Origin: an uncultured Eubacteriales bacterium
Lineage (GTDB): Bacteria > Bacillota > Clostridia > Oscillospirales > CAG-272
Assembly: GCA_934393265.1 (NCBI GenBank)
Contig: CAKRQL010000006.1
Coordinates: 1-64,000 of the forward strand
DNA: 64,000 nt
Reading direction: 5' to 3'
The position numbers were made by a program, and so were the translations under genes. Under the pieces are notes generated by a model that worked only from the letters and a program-made list of their open reading frames with translations, had not been told where the DNA came from and did not search any database. Of this stretch, positions 16,872 to 25,625 are shown piece after piece (positions within the stretch are counted from its first letter, which is position 1; each line of letters opens with the position of its first letter).

Positions 16872-18074
16872 TTATTTGTTATATTCCCTGTGAATTTTCA
16901 TAGCCCCGTCATAATCCGCGCCGCAGAGCCGCAGAAATTCGTCATAGCTCCCGCCGACAAAATGCTCTATAACCGGCTTGTTGTAACAGAAGCCGTCGGT
17001 CCTGTTGTCGGATTTCAGCATTTTTGCGAGCATGTCCTTACTCGTCGCGACCCAGTAGGTCATACCGACGCGCGGAGCATTCCCGTCAGAGTCAACTATT
17101 CGCTTTCCGTCAAGAGCCGAGAGCACGAGCACAAGCCCCGGAGCCATCGCGGAGGCATATTTTCCGCAGTCATAAGAATAGCCGATTTCAAAGGATTTTT
17201 CATAGGAGGAGGTTATCGCATCGACCCCTCCGACCGTCACCCCCTCTATCTTCGAGCCGCTCGCAATCCCGTATGCGATATTTGTCACCGTGTCGCTGGC
17301 ACCTACGCTCAATATACACGTTCCCCCGGCTACAAGGCTCTGTGTGAGCTTGGTTGAAAATGCGTCGTCAAATGCAAAGCCGTCCATATATCCCTTTATC
17401 GAGTACTTCCCGCTTTTGAATTTTGCGGTGTCTATTCCCTTTCCGGAGATCCTCGCTTTCAGTTCCTCCCGTCCCTTTGCCCCGTCGTAGCTCGTCCCCG
17501 CGTCCTCACACAGGTAGGCGAGAATACCGGCGAGCCGCTCGACGTGCATCGAGACGGCATAGGAGGTCGCGCCGCCGAAAACGGTGAAATTCCTCTGTCC
17601 CTTTTCCTCGACGAAATACTTAGCCATATTATATCCCGCATTGTATTCCGTCTCCGGAAGCGGAGCCACCGAGCCGAGATAATAGGGTATATCCTTTATC
17701 TGCTTATACTGCTCCCCGGTCGGGTGCCCGGTCGGGAGCGCAACATACATCTTTTTCGCAGCCGCGGCATTTACCGAGGCTATTATATCGTCGTCCGAGA
17801 AAAGCAGTATCGCATTGTAGCCCTTTGACGCATAGGTGTTTATCGCCGAGACCTCCGCCTCCGAGGACGTGGTCGTGGTGAAATCAAAGGTTATCCCCAT
17901 CTCGCTGCCGAGCCCGTTAAGGTATTCCTCCCATGCCGCCGCCTCACCGGAGGAGTCGTCCTCCCGGAGTATTCCTATCTTATAATTTCTGTTCCCGCCG
18001 GAGCAGGAGGCAAGCGGGAGCACCGAGAGGAGCGCCACCGCAAGAACAAGAATAAATGCTGTTCTTCTTTTCAT
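16872..18074 (-). CDS. Sugar ABC transporter substrate-binding lipoprotein
   Basis: A 400-residue lipoprotein. Residues 1-24 are a lipoprotein signal ending LASC, with Cys as the lipidation site, followed by a Gly/Asn linker. The mature part has the type I periplasmic-binding fold (YKIGILREDDSS, then NTYASKGYNAILLFSDDD), as in the ribose-binding family. It would capture sugar or a short glycoside at the cell surface and hand it to the two permeases. GGAG lies 8 nt before the ATG. Its place between the permease genes is unusual, since binding proteins normally come first in such operons. Ligand not predictable from sequence. Confidence 0.88.
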   Translation of the reverse strand: MKRRTAFILVLAVALLSVLPLASCSGGNRNYKIGILREDDSSGEAAAWEEYLNGLGSEMGITFDFTTTTSSEAEVSAINTYASKGYNAILLFSDDDIIASVNAAAAKKMYVALPTGHPTGEQYKQIKDIPYYLGSVAPLPETEYNAGYNMAKYFVEEKGQRNFTVFGGATSYAVSMHVERLAGILAYLCEDAGTSYDGAKGREELKARISGKGIDTAKFKSGKYSIKGYMDGFAFDDAFSTKLTQSLVAGGTCILSVGASDTVTNIAYGIASGSKIEGVTVGGVDAITSSYEKSFEIGYSYDCGKYASAMAPGLVLVLSALDGKRIVDSDGNAPRVGMTYWVATSKDMLAKMLKSDNRTDGFCYNKPVIEHFVGGSYDEFLRLCGADYDGAMKIHREYNK

Positions 18075-18159
18075 GTCCGTTTCTCCTTTTTATCTGTTTT
18101 GTAAATTATTATTTACATATCGCCGCGATTAAATTCTTAAAATCAATACACGGGGTGCA

Positions 18160-19161
18160 CTATCTCGGGAGCAGGCGCGGTCTTTTCCCTATCGTGAAGA
18201 GGAACACCACGAGCACGAACAGAACGCCCTTTACTATCTCAAGATACCAGCTTCCGGTGACGAATATATTCATAAACGAGTCAAGAAAAGCCATCGAGAG
18301 CGAGCCGAGCAGCGCGGCATACATCTTTAAGCCGGGTCCCCCGTTCATGTTCATACCGCCGAACACGAGAGCTATCAGCATATTCATTCCGACAGAGGAG
18401 CCGGAGGAGGACGAGAGCGTCGGCGTCTCGACTATCAATGAAAATGCCGCGAGCCCTATTCCGATACCGGCGAGGGCGAAGGAAAGAATGGTAAGGCTCT
18501 TCGGCTTTATGCCCGAGAGCGCGGCGCAGACCGGATTTCCGCCGAGGAATTTCTCCTGCCGCCCGAGCTTCGTAAAGTAAAACAGAAAACAGCAGAATAT
18601 CTCGTAAGCCGCGAGGATAGCTATGCGGAAGCCCGTGGTATTGAGCCCTGTGACGAGCGAAAACGGGACCGAGAGCTTCGCATTCTCCCCGAGGGTCGTG
18701 AAAAGCAGATTTGAAACCGAGCCGTAAACGTTCATCATGACGATAGTCATAATGAACACCGGCAGATTGAAAAACGACGCGAGCACCGAGTTCGTAACGC
18801 TTAAAAGTACCGCCGAGATAATGCAGACGATAACGATAATCAAAACGCTCCCCGTCCGTATCCCGGCATAGCCGCCGATAACCGCGCTCAGCAGCATGCT
18901 TGCGCCGAGAGAGAGGTCAAAGGAGCCGCAGGTGAATATAAAGCTCGCGCCGGTCGCGACAAGGGCGACGAGCGTCACATTCGAGACTATCACCTCAAAG
19001 CCTATCCGCAGATTTATCCCGTTTGCGAGCGCGCAAACCACATAAAGGAGCCCGAGCGCGGCGGCAGCCATCGCGGGTATCGCGCCGACAACGCGCTGTA
19101 TTATGAGTACCCTCCGGCGCAGGGCATCCTCCCGAGCCGGCATAACGTTGCCCTCCGGCAT
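18160..19161 (-). CDS. Sugar ABC transporter permease (RbsC-like), first copy
   Basis: A 333-residue permease with about nine hydrophobic helices and the SFDLSLGASMLLSAVIGGYAG motif region of the ribose/xylose permease family. It starts 15 bp after the ATPase stop, so the two are translationally close. GGAGGGGGG precedes the ATG. It differs clearly from the second permease. Confidence 0.87.
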   Translation of the reverse strand: MPEGNVMPAREDALRRRVLIIQRVVGAIPAMAAAALGLLYVVCALANGINLRIGFEVIVSNVTLVALVATGASFIFTCGSFDLSLGASMLLSAVIGGYAGIRTGSVLIIVIVCIISAVLLSVTNSVLASFFNLPVFIMTIVMMNVYGSVSNLLFTTLGENAKLSVPFSLVTGLNTTGFRIAILAAYEIFCCFLFYFTKLGRQEKFLGGNPVCAALSGIKPKSLTILSFALAGIGIGLAAFSLIVETPTLSSSSGSSVGMNMLIALVFGGMNMNGGPGLKMYAALLGSLSMAFLDSFMNIFVTGSWYLEIVKGVLFVLVVFLFTIGKRPRLLPR

Positions 19162-19176
19162 TTTATTCCCCCCTCC

Positions 19177-20673
19177 CTATATCATATATCCGATTATATC
19201 CGCGTCGGTAAGCGACGGCGAGCGGAGAAATTCCCGGCTTATCCGCCCGTCCTTCATTATAATGAGGCGGTCTGCCATTCCCATGAGCTCCGTCAGCTCC
19301 TCGGAGATCATTATGACCGTCTTTCCCTCGCATTTCATTCTGTACATGAGCTGATACATAGCCTGTTTTACCCCTATGTCAATGCCCCTTGTCGGACAGT
19401 CGAGTATCAGAATATCCGCGCCGGAGCCTATGAGCTTTCCGAAAACCACCTTTTGCTTGTTTCCGCCCGAGAGCTGCCAGACCGGTTGCTCCTGTGAATA
19501 GCATTTTATCCGCATCCGCTCTATCTGCCGCCCGACATATTCCCGCTCACGGCGCGAGGTTATGAAAAAGCCGCCGCGCGCAATCTGCGTAAGCCCCGCT
19601 ATCGCGATATTGTCCCTTATCGACGCCTCGGTACAAAGCGACTCGAGGTCTCTGTCCTTAGCCGCATAGCCGACCCCGCGCCGGATTGCATCCGCCGTCC
19701 CGTGTATGCGCTCCCCGCGCACATAGACCGCGCCCCGCTCCGGAGAAATCGCGCCGTAAAGCAGTTTTCCGAGCGTGTGCATTCCGCAGTGCGAGAGCCC
19801 CCCGATGCCGACTATCTCCCCGCGGTGCGCCATGAGGGTAAGTTCGGTCACCCGGGAGCGGAAGGTCAGCCCCTCCGCCAAAAGTGCTACCTCCGGGGAA
19901 ATCCCGCCGCCGTAGTCCGAGCGGTAGTAATCCCCACGCAGCTCTCTGCCTATCATGGAGGTCTTTATCGCCTCGGGGTCAAATTCGTCCCTCTCAAAGG
20001 TGCGGATTATCCGCCCGTCGCGCAGCACCGTCAGTGTGTCGCACACCCCGGTTATCTCCTCGAGGTCGTGGGATATGAACACAACCGCGCCCCCGCGCTC
20101 ACGCATTCTGCGCATAAGATCGTATATTATCTCTCTGCCACGCTGGGAGAGTGCGGTCGTCGTCTCGTCTACCACTATTATCCGCGGCTCCATCTGCCAT
20201 ACCTTTGCCACCTCTATGAGCTTTCTGTCCATCATGTCAAGGCTCCCGGTAAGCATACCCGCCCGGATGTGCGACGCGCCGATTTCGTCGAGTGCCGCCT
20301 GTGCCGCTGCCATCATCTCCCTCTGGCTTATGAACCCGCCGTGGGAAAATTTCGCCGTGTCGCAGAGGAAGATATTCTCGGCAACCGTAATTCCGGCGAC
20401 CGTCCCGCTCTCCTGCACTATCATTCCGACCCCGCGTCTCAGCGCATCATACATGCTCTCGGGCTCCCACCTCTCGCCGAGGTAGTACATCTCCCCGCTG
20501 TCACAGTCCTGCATCCCGGAGAAAATGGAGGTTATCGTCGATTTGCCGGAGCCGTTCTCGCCTATAAGCCCGCGTATCTCCCCGCTCCGCACCTCGAGGT
20601 CAACCCGGTCGAGCGCAGTCACCGGACCAAATGTCTTTGTCATTCCGACGACGCGCATGATTACGTCATTCAT
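19177..20673 (-). CDS. Fused sugar ABC transporter ATPase (RbsA/MglA-like)
   Basis: A 498-residue protein with two ATP-binding cassettes in tandem, which energises the neighbouring permeases. The first cassette has Walker A GENGSGKST (38-46) and Walker B IIVVDETTTALS. The second has a degenerate Walker A (GGLSHCGMHTLG) but an intact signature LSGGNKQK and Walker B LILDCPTRGID, the usual asymmetric arrangement in this family. It is the first gene of the glycoside operon; GGGAGG lies 7 nt before the ATG. No operon regulator is adjacent, and no convincing promoter was found in the 185-bp gap upstream. Confidence 0.9.
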   Translation of the reverse strand: MNDVIMRVVGMTKTFGPVTALDRVDLEVRSGEIRGLIGENGSGKSTITSIFSGMQDCDSGEMYYLGERWEPESMYDALRRGVGMIVQESGTVAGITVAENIFLCDTAKFSHGGFISQREMMAAAQAALDEIGASHIRAGMLTGSLDMMDRKLIEVAKVWQMEPRIIVVDETTTALSQRGREIIYDLMRRMRERGGAVVFISHDLEEITGVCDTLTVLRDGRIIRTFERDEFDPEAIKTSMIGRELRGDYYRSDYGGGISPEVALLAEGLTFRSRVTELTLMAHRGEIVGIGGLSHCGMHTLGKLLYGAISPERGAVYVRGERIHGTADAIRRGVGYAAKDRDLESLCTEASIRDNIAIAGLTQIARGGFFITSRREREYVGRQIERMRIKCYSQEQPVWQLSGGNKQKVVFGKLIGSGADILILDCPTRGIDIGVKQAMYQLMYRMKCEGKTVIMISEELTELMGMADRLIIMKDGRISREFLRSPSLTDADIIGYMI

Positions 20674-20800
20674 ATAATCGCCTCCCGGGAAAATAAATAA
20701 AGTGCCGCAAAAACGCTTCTTCGCACCTTATCTTTCCCGGACTTGCCGGAAAACAAACATGGATAAAACAAAAAAATCATTTTTACCGCTCCAAGCCGCA

Positions 20801-20832
20801 GAAAAATAAAAAAAGCCCCCGCAGAGCGGGGG
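20801..20832 (-). terminator. Terminator of the Fic gene
   Basis: A 7-bp stem, CCCCCGC/GCGGGGG (20816-20832), is followed on the minus strand by CTTTTTTTATTTTT. It separates the Fic gene from the glycoside operon. Confidence 0.88.
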
Positions 20833-20858
20833 TAATAGGTTCCGATTTAAGCGCGTCT

Positions 20859-21770
20859 TTATTCCTGAATATCAAGAAGCCGGAGAAGCATTTTGAATGT
20901 GTCCTGCCCGTCAAGGCAAGTGTCTGTGAGCCACCCTTTCTCTTGCTTCCAATTCGCGAGCCCGCGGTAATAGAAAGCCTTTTTGGAATCCTCAATGATA
21001 AAAGGAATTATATTGAAGCGGAGACATTCTTTCAGGGCAATAAGTCTGCCTACTCTGCCGTTCCCGTCCTGAAACGGGTGAATATATTCAAAATCGGCAT
21101 GGAGCTCAATAATATCATCGATGGTAATATTGCTTTTGGAATTGAACTCTGTAACGAGCTTATCCATGGCTTTCGGAACCTCGCCCGGCTTGCAGGTTTC
21201 TTTTCCGCCGACAGTATTTGCCCGCCTTTTATAATCTCCGACGGCAAACCATTCAAGAGAAGAGTCTTTAGTCCCCTGCTTCAACAGCAGGTGAATGTGC
21301 TTTATAATATCCTCGCTCAGGGGCTCTGTCGCCTCGTCGATTACATAATCAATGGCGCGGAAGTGATTGCTTGCTTCGATAATATCGTCAACGGGAATAC
21401 CGTCTCCGGCATCAATCGTTCTTGTTTCAAATATCAGTCTTGTCTGATCCTCCGTAAGTCTTGACCCCTCAATGTGGTTGGAATTATAGGTCATTCTGAC
21501 CTGCAATTCATGATAAAGCCCGCCGGAAATCTTCGCGTTCTTTTCCTCGCGCAGAATCTGTAAAATGCGATTGTCGCAAACCTCCCGGAACAAATCGCAA
21601 GGTCTGCAATGCAGAAAATCCGCGATTTTGGCAAGCACATTATCCGCGATTTTCTCCCCTTTTGAAATCTTGGCAATAGTTCTTGACGAAATACCGAGTT
21701 CGGCTGACAGGTCGGATTTTGTTAATCCGGCACTTTTAAGTTTATTTTCTAATTGATTGTAAGAATACAT
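20859..21770 (-). CDS. Fic family protein with N-terminal XRE-type HTH
   Basis: A 303-residue predicted AMP-transferase. Residues 1-60 form an XRE-like helix-turn-helix (LTKSDLSAELGISSRTIAKI). The Fic core HPFQDGNGR (231-239) is intact, with the catalytic His and the Mg-binding Asp. The inhibitory helix SNHIEG (97-102) matches the S/T-x-x-x-E-G/N motif in front of the Fic domain, so this is a self-inhibited class II Fic. Fic proteins usually attach AMP to a hydroxyl on a target protein; the target is unknown. The HTH and the repeated operators upstream suggest autoregulation. The ATG at 21770 has AGGAGG 5 nt upstream, better than the GTG at 21776. Confidence 0.9.
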   Translation of the reverse strand: MYSYNQLENKLKSAGLTKSDLSAELGISSRTIAKISKGEKIADNVLAKIADFLHCRPCDLFREVCDNRILQILREEKNAKISGGLYHELQVRMTYNSNHIEGSRLTEDQTRLIFETRTIDAGDGIPVDDIIEASNHFRAIDYVIDEATEPLSEDIIKHIHLLLKQGTKDSSLEWFAVGDYKRRANTVGGKETCKPGEVPKAMDKLVTEFNSKSNITIDDIIELHADFEYIHPFQDGNGRVGRLIALKECLRFNIIPFIIEDSKKAFYYRGLANWKQEKGWLTDTCLDGQDTFKMLLRLLDIQE

Positions 21771-21784
21771 GCCCACCTCCTGTT

Positions 21785-21858
21785 ATCTTTACTTATTATA
21801 TCACAATCAGGGCAAAAAGTAAAGATTTCAGCGATAAAAAAGCCGAAAAAGTAAAGAT
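21785..21858 (-). promoter_or_regulatory. Fic promoter with three ATCTTTACTT operator sites
   Basis: The decamer ATCTTTACTT occurs at 21785-21794 (plus orientation) and, inverted, at 21817-21826 and 21849-21858. On the minus strand the promoter reads TTTACT (21818-21823), 17 bp, TATAAT (21795-21800). One site covers the -35 element and another the start site, so a bound protein would block transcription. The HTH part of the Fic protein is the obvious candidate. Confidence 0.7.
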
Positions 21859-22127
21859 TTATAAGGCCCCCCCTCTGTTCACACTTTTTTATGATACTGA
21901 ACAAAAATGCAGAATACCGAAAAATCTTTCAGTAGCAGTGAACAAAATCATGCCCCGCTCACCTTGGATATGAGTGCTCAGGAGCCCTATTTCCTGTAAA
22001 CCCCATGTAATTTATCTGTAACGGGCGATTAAAATGCAAAAAAATCCCTGTATAAAAAAATGAACGCTTTGTGAATGTTGCACTATCTCATTGATTAAAT
22101 TTTTGTCTGCTTTTCTGTTTTTGTGTA

Positions 22128-22156
22128 TTGATTTGTCGGGTAAAGTATGCTACTAT
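22128..22156 (+). promoter_or_regulatory. Promoter of the CxxC secreted protein gene
   Basis: TTGATT (22128-22133), 17 bp, TACTAT (22151-22156). The start would be near 22163. Between the Fic operators and this promoter (21859-22127) the DNA is AT-rich and no gene is seen. Confidence 0.5.
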
Positions 22157-22162
22157 ATTAAT

Positions 22163-22493
22163 AGAACAGTTTTTCGCATATATTATTTAATAGGTAGACA
22201 GGTAATAATTTTTTCCCGGGCGCGACCGGGGGAGATCCGGTGACATACAGAAAAGGTAAAAAGAAAAACGCGAAAGGGAGACCCTTTCGCCGCGGGCGGA
22301 GCCCGCGGAGGACAAGAGATAAAAGAGGAATTGCAACGGTCCGATTCGGAGATTTCGTTCTCCGGGCTGCGCCGAACGGTCCCCGGCTTCTTGGAGTTTG
22401 TGTAGTATCTTTTATATTTCTCTGGGTGTTGCCGTTTTTTATTGAGCCCCAAAAAATTAAAAATACAAAATACATAAAAAAGGAGAAAAAACA
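22163..22493 (+). other. Long structured 5' leader
   Basis: About 330 nt between the predicted start and the ATG carries no credible gene. It contains strong hairpins: CGAAAGGG/CCCTTTCG near 22270, CCGCGGGC/GCCCGCGG near 22290, and a GGAG/CTCC stem near 22350. No known riboswitch was recognised. The last 50 nt are A-rich and end in AAGGAG. Confidence 0.45.
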
Positions 22494-24779
22494 ATGACAA
22501 TGAAGAAGAGAATAACATCCTTCGCGCTTGTTCTTCTCATGGTTCTCTCGAGCCTCGCAGTGCTCCTCCCCGTAACAGGAGTCAAAGCAGCGGCAGCGGG
22601 AGAAACCAAAACATACACAAAGGTGACAACAGCACCCACCGATTGGTCGGGTACTTATATCATCGTGTATGAAAAGAGTGCAACAGAAGGATATGTATTC
22701 ACTGGCGTGGATGCTGTTAACGGCTATGAAACAGCGACAATCGCTGATGGGAAAATAACCATCGCCGCAACAGCAACAATCACAATTGCAAAGTTTGGCG
22801 ATGATTATTCGATTTTGATTTCCGGCAACACCAATGACGGCAAATATATGGGGTACACCGCCAAGAAAAACGGAATGAATTTTAGCCCTACCGCCATTCA
22901 AAACAATATAACTATGACTGGTGGAAAAGTAGAAATCAAGTCCGGAACTGCTCCTTCGACATTGAAGTTCAATAACTCAAGTGATCAGATGAGATTCCGC
23001 TACTTTGCAAGCGGTCAGCAGGCAATTCAGCTTTACAAGCTTGAAAGCACTTGCAATCACACTCCCGACACAGCCGTATCTGTTTACACAAAGGGCACAG
23101 ACACAGCAAATCACTACTTCAAATGTGCAACATGTGGTGAAGAGTACAGTGTCGCGCACTCGTCTGACACATACCACCTGACACAAGACAAATCGCAGCA
23201 TTATCAGGTATGTGATGTCTGCAATGCCGAGTTCAACAAAGGTGAACACCATGTAACGGCGTGGACAGATACCACCGACGGGGCTAACCATTCCGGTACA
23301 TGTGAAGATTGCAAAAATCCTGTAACCAAGGCTCATGTTGTTGATACCACTAAGTGGGAGTATGACGCTGATAATCACTGGCATGAATGTAGCGAGTGTG
23401 GAGCGCAGCTTGAAAAAGCAGCTCACGATCCGAAGAGTGACTGTGAAATATGCGGAAGAAGTGCCGCAGCCGGGGATGTAGCTGCAACATTCAAACTGGG
23501 AGAGGACGGAGCTGCATCTCATAGCGAAACTACCAAAGCAGCATCATCGTATAAAGAAACTTCTGGGGGCTACACTCTCGAGTTTTCCTCTCTGTCGAAT
23601 GTATATGTCAACTCGCGCGACGCAAAAGGAAATGGTTGTCTGAAACTTGGTACCGGCTCTAAGACCGGATCGTTTACATTCACAGTTCCGAATGATGTAA
23701 TGTCGGTTGTTATCTATGTAGCAAAATACAAAGCCACTGCCACTACGGTAACAATCAATGGCACTAACTATACGATTACGAAAGCATCTGACGACGGAGA
23801 GTATGACGAAATTAAGATTGACACGAGTGTTACAAGAACCGTAACATTTAGCACCACCACATCTGGAAAAAGATGCATGATAAACACCATAGAGTTTTAT
23901 GCAAAGCCCAAGGCTGAAGCCCCCAAATTTGAGTACGCCACCCTTGACGTCAAGGAGAACATAGATGTAAACTTCTATGTATCTGTACCGAACGGGTACG
24001 ATGTGGCGAACCTTAAAACGTTCTTCAACTTCCATCGCGCCGATACCTCGGTTGTAGGCGAGCCTGTAAATACCGAAAACGGACTACTGTATCGTTTCAC
24101 TCTCAAGGATGTTGCGCCGCACCTTATGGGCGAGAATATTACGGCGACGCTCAAGAACGGCGACACCGTGATTGCATCACTTGCTTATTCGATAAATACC
24201 TATCTTGACAATCAGAAGAAAGACACAACGCTTAGCGACAGCACGAAGGCTCTTATCGAAAGCATAGCGGCATACGGCGACAAAGCAGCAGACTATAACA
24301 ATAAGATCTCCGACAGTACGACATTCACCGGAACAGCAACCGCAGATCCCGCCGATATGACAGAGAGCAAGCCCACGATAGGCACCACGCTCGAGGGCTT
24401 CAGATTCAAGGGCGTAGCTGTCCGTATGGAGAACAACATAAGAATCCGTGTTTCGTTTGTGAATACGAGCGGCGCAGAGCTTAAGTTCTTCGTAAAGGTC
24501 GGCGACGGCGAAGAGACCGAGGCTATCCTTTCAAATGGTTACGTATATACCGACCTCATAGCACCGAGTGCTTATGACACTGAATATACAATCATTGCTA
24601 AGAATGCTGGCGGCGAGACCGTCGGAACAGTCTCTCTCTCGGTCAATACCTATGTTTTCATGGTTCTGAAAGCTTTCCCGGCTGACGGCACGCTTACAAA
24701 CGCACAGGCGGCTATGAGAGAGCTCGCAATAGCTATCTACAATTACGGCAAGGCTGCAAAGACCGCCGTCGGAGCATAA
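22494..24779 (+). CDS. Secreted protein with CxxC repeats and duplicated C-terminal module
   Basis: A 761-residue exported protein of unknown function. Residues 1-35 are a signal peptide (MKKR, hydrophobic core, AAAAG). About 36-190 is a beta-rich domain; about 195-325 is a series of His/Cys-rich units with CATC, CDVC, CEDC, CSEC and CEIC pairs; about 330-470 resembles a carbohydrate-binding beta-sandwich; about 475-761 holds two similar modules, each ending in a SxNTY strand and a helical AxAxYG tail. No membrane anchor or sortase motif is seen. AAGGAG precedes the first ATG. Codon use is less GC-rich than flanking housekeeping genes. The small peptide gene follows 18 bp later, probably in the same transcript. 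Confidence 0.85.
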   Translation: MTMKKRITSFALVLLMVLSSLAVLLPVTGVKAAAAGETKTYTKVTTAPTDWSGTYIIVYEKSATEGYVFTGVDAVNGYETATIADGKITIAATATITIAKFGDDYSILISGNTNDGKYMGYTAKKNGMNFSPTAIQNNITMTGGKVEIKSGTAPSTLKFNNSSDQMRFRYFASGQQAIQLYKLESTCNHTPDTAVSVYTKGTDTANHYFKCATCGEEYSVAHSSDTYHLTQDKSQHYQVCDVCNAEFNKGEHHVTAWTDTTDGANHSGTCEDCKNPVTKAHVVDTTKWEYDADNHWHECSECGAQLEKAAHDPKSDCEICGRSAAAGDVAATFKLGEDGAASHSETTKAASSYKETSGGYTLEFSSLSNVYVNSRDAKGNGCLKLGTGSKTGSFTFTVPNDVMSVVIYVAKYKATATTVTINGTNYTITKASDDGEYDEIKIDTSVTRTVTFSTTTSGKRCMINTIEFYAKPKAEAPKFEYATLDVKENIDVNFYVSVPNGYDVANLKTFFNFHRADTSVVGEPVNTENGLLYRFTLKDVAPHLMGENITATLKNGDTVIASLAYSINTYLDNQKKDTTLSDSTKALIESIAAYGDKAADYNNKISDSTTFTGTATADPADMTESKPTIGTTLEGFRFKGVAVRMENNIRIRVSFVNTSGAELKFFVKVGDGEETEAILSNGYVYTDLIAPSAYDTEYTIIAKNAGGETVGTVSLSVNTYVFMVLKAFPADGTLTNAQAAMRELAIAIYNYGKAAKTAVGA

Positions 24780-24797
24780 TCCAAGAGGAGGATCAAA

Positions 24798-24935
24798 ATG
24801 AATAATCAGAAAATCAAGTATTCCGCTCCCGAGGCAAGCATTATATCTTTCTCCGACGAGGATATAATAGCAACCTCGTCGCTTGGCAAAAACGGCACAG
24901 ACACCACGGAGATAGACTTAAACTACGGAGCATAA
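24798..24935 (+). CDS. 45-residue peptide downstream of the secreted protein
   Basis: An AGGAGGA site 8 nt before the ATG opens a 45-codon frame: a basic start (MNNQKIKYSAPEASII), a central SFSDEDIIATSS segment and a polar Gly/Thr/Asp tail ending NYGA. It has no signal peptide or membrane segment. It sits between the secreted protein and the shared terminator, so the two are co-transcribed. From memory, small proteins with a PE-aliphatic-DEDII-TS pattern are frequent in gut Clostridia genomes and unnamed; the leader-plus-tail layout resembles peptide precursors, but no modification enzyme is nearby. Function unknown. Confidence 0.75.
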   Translation: MNNQKIKYSAPEASIISFSDEDIIATSSLGKNGTDTTEIDLNYGA

Positions 24936-24959
24936 TCAGCCGTAACAACTCAAAATTTT

Positions 24960-24987
24960 AAGGGAGAGGCTCGCCTCTCCCTTTTTC
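24960..24987 (+). terminator. Terminator after the secreted protein/small peptide operon
   Basis: A 9-bp perfect stem (24961-24969 with 24974-24982, loop CTCG) is followed by a T tract. Confidence 0.92.
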
Positions 24988-25068
24988 TGTTTCTTCATTA
25001 TCAAACTTTCTATGTTACATCGCTATATTGTCGCATATCCCGAACGTGACACAATCAGGGACTAAAAT

Positions 25069-25109
25069 ATTTCACACGGCAAAGCCGTATTTCACTGCGC
25101 CGAAGGTAC
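25069..25109. repeat. ATTTCAC box array with hairpin spacer (array B)
   Basis: ATTTCAC at 25069-25075 and 25089-25095 flank the perfect hairpin ACGGC-aaa-GCCGT. A weaker GCC/GG spacer follows. It lies between the secreted protein operon and the TAC promoter. Confidence 0.75.
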
Positions 25110-25156
25110 CCTACCCCGAAATCACGCATTTTTTTGCAGTATTTCGCACATTCATC

Positions 25157-25185
25157 TTGACAATATTAATTATAAGTAATATAAT
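25157..25185 (+). promoter_or_regulatory. Consensus promoter of the TAC operon
   Basis: TTGACA (25157-25162), 17 bp, TATAAT (25180-25185), both exact. The spacer and flank are AT-rich with partial symmetry (ATTATA/TATAAT), a plausible site for binding by the HTH antitoxin. Confidence 0.85.
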
Positions 25186-25209
25186 GATAACAGACACCCG
25201 GGGAAGGAA

Positions 25210-25593
25210 GTGAATTTTTTGGAGCTTGTAAAGGTCGAGGGGTTTGAACACATTTATCAGATTGACCGATTTGAAAAAGAGTTTACAGACATCGCAGACG
25301 GCGATATAACAAGATATAAAAAGTGGCTGATACGGAGTCTCGAAACGCTCGAGTCAATGGGCATGGAGGCACTGAAGCTCGAGAATTTTGAAGTGGTCTC
25401 AAAGGACAATCCGAAGATCTATTCAATAAGATATCCCCATTCAAAGTTAAACCCGCGGGTGTTATACATATATGTCGACCAGGACGGTGTTTGTCTGCTC
25501 ACTGCCTTCAAGGAAAGCAGTAAAAACCGCTCAAGCGACTATGAACATGCGATTAGCAGGGCGCGCGCAAGGTTACAATATGTACTGGATTAA
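25210..25593 (+). CDS. higB: RelE/HigB-type toxin of a toxin-antitoxin-chaperone locus
   Basis: A 127-residue basic protein of the Gp49/HigB group, expected to be a ribosome-dependent mRNA endonuclease. The family pattern is visible: an N-terminal FEKEFTDIADGDI helix region, then IYSIRYPHSKLNPRVLYIYVD as central strands and HAISRARARLQYVL as the final helix. It is the first gene of a three-gene operon with an HTH antitoxin 32 bp downstream. The GTG start at 25210 overlaps its GGAAGG site; the in-frame TTG at 25219 has better spacing and may be the true start. The reversed order (toxin first) is typical of higBA. Confidence 0.82.
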   Translation: MNFLELVKVEGFEHIYQIDRFEKEFTDIADGDITRYKKWLIRSLETLESMGMEALKLENFEVVSKDNPKIYSIRYPHSKLNPRVLYIYVDQDGVCLLTAFKESSKNRSSDYEHAISRARARLQYVLD

Positions 25594-25625
25594 AAAACAC
25601 GCCGACGAACTGAGGAGAGAATGAT

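Noticed and set aside
22158..22901. A 247-residue minus-strand frame across the 22-kb leader
   Set aside because: It overlaps the start of the secreted protein gene, is rich in Cys/Arg/Pro without domain pattern, and has no ribosome site.
24798..24935. RiPP precursor with a full biosynthetic cluster
   Set aside because: No radical SAM, cyclase, peptidase or dedicated exporter lies nearby; the peptide is listed only as unknown.
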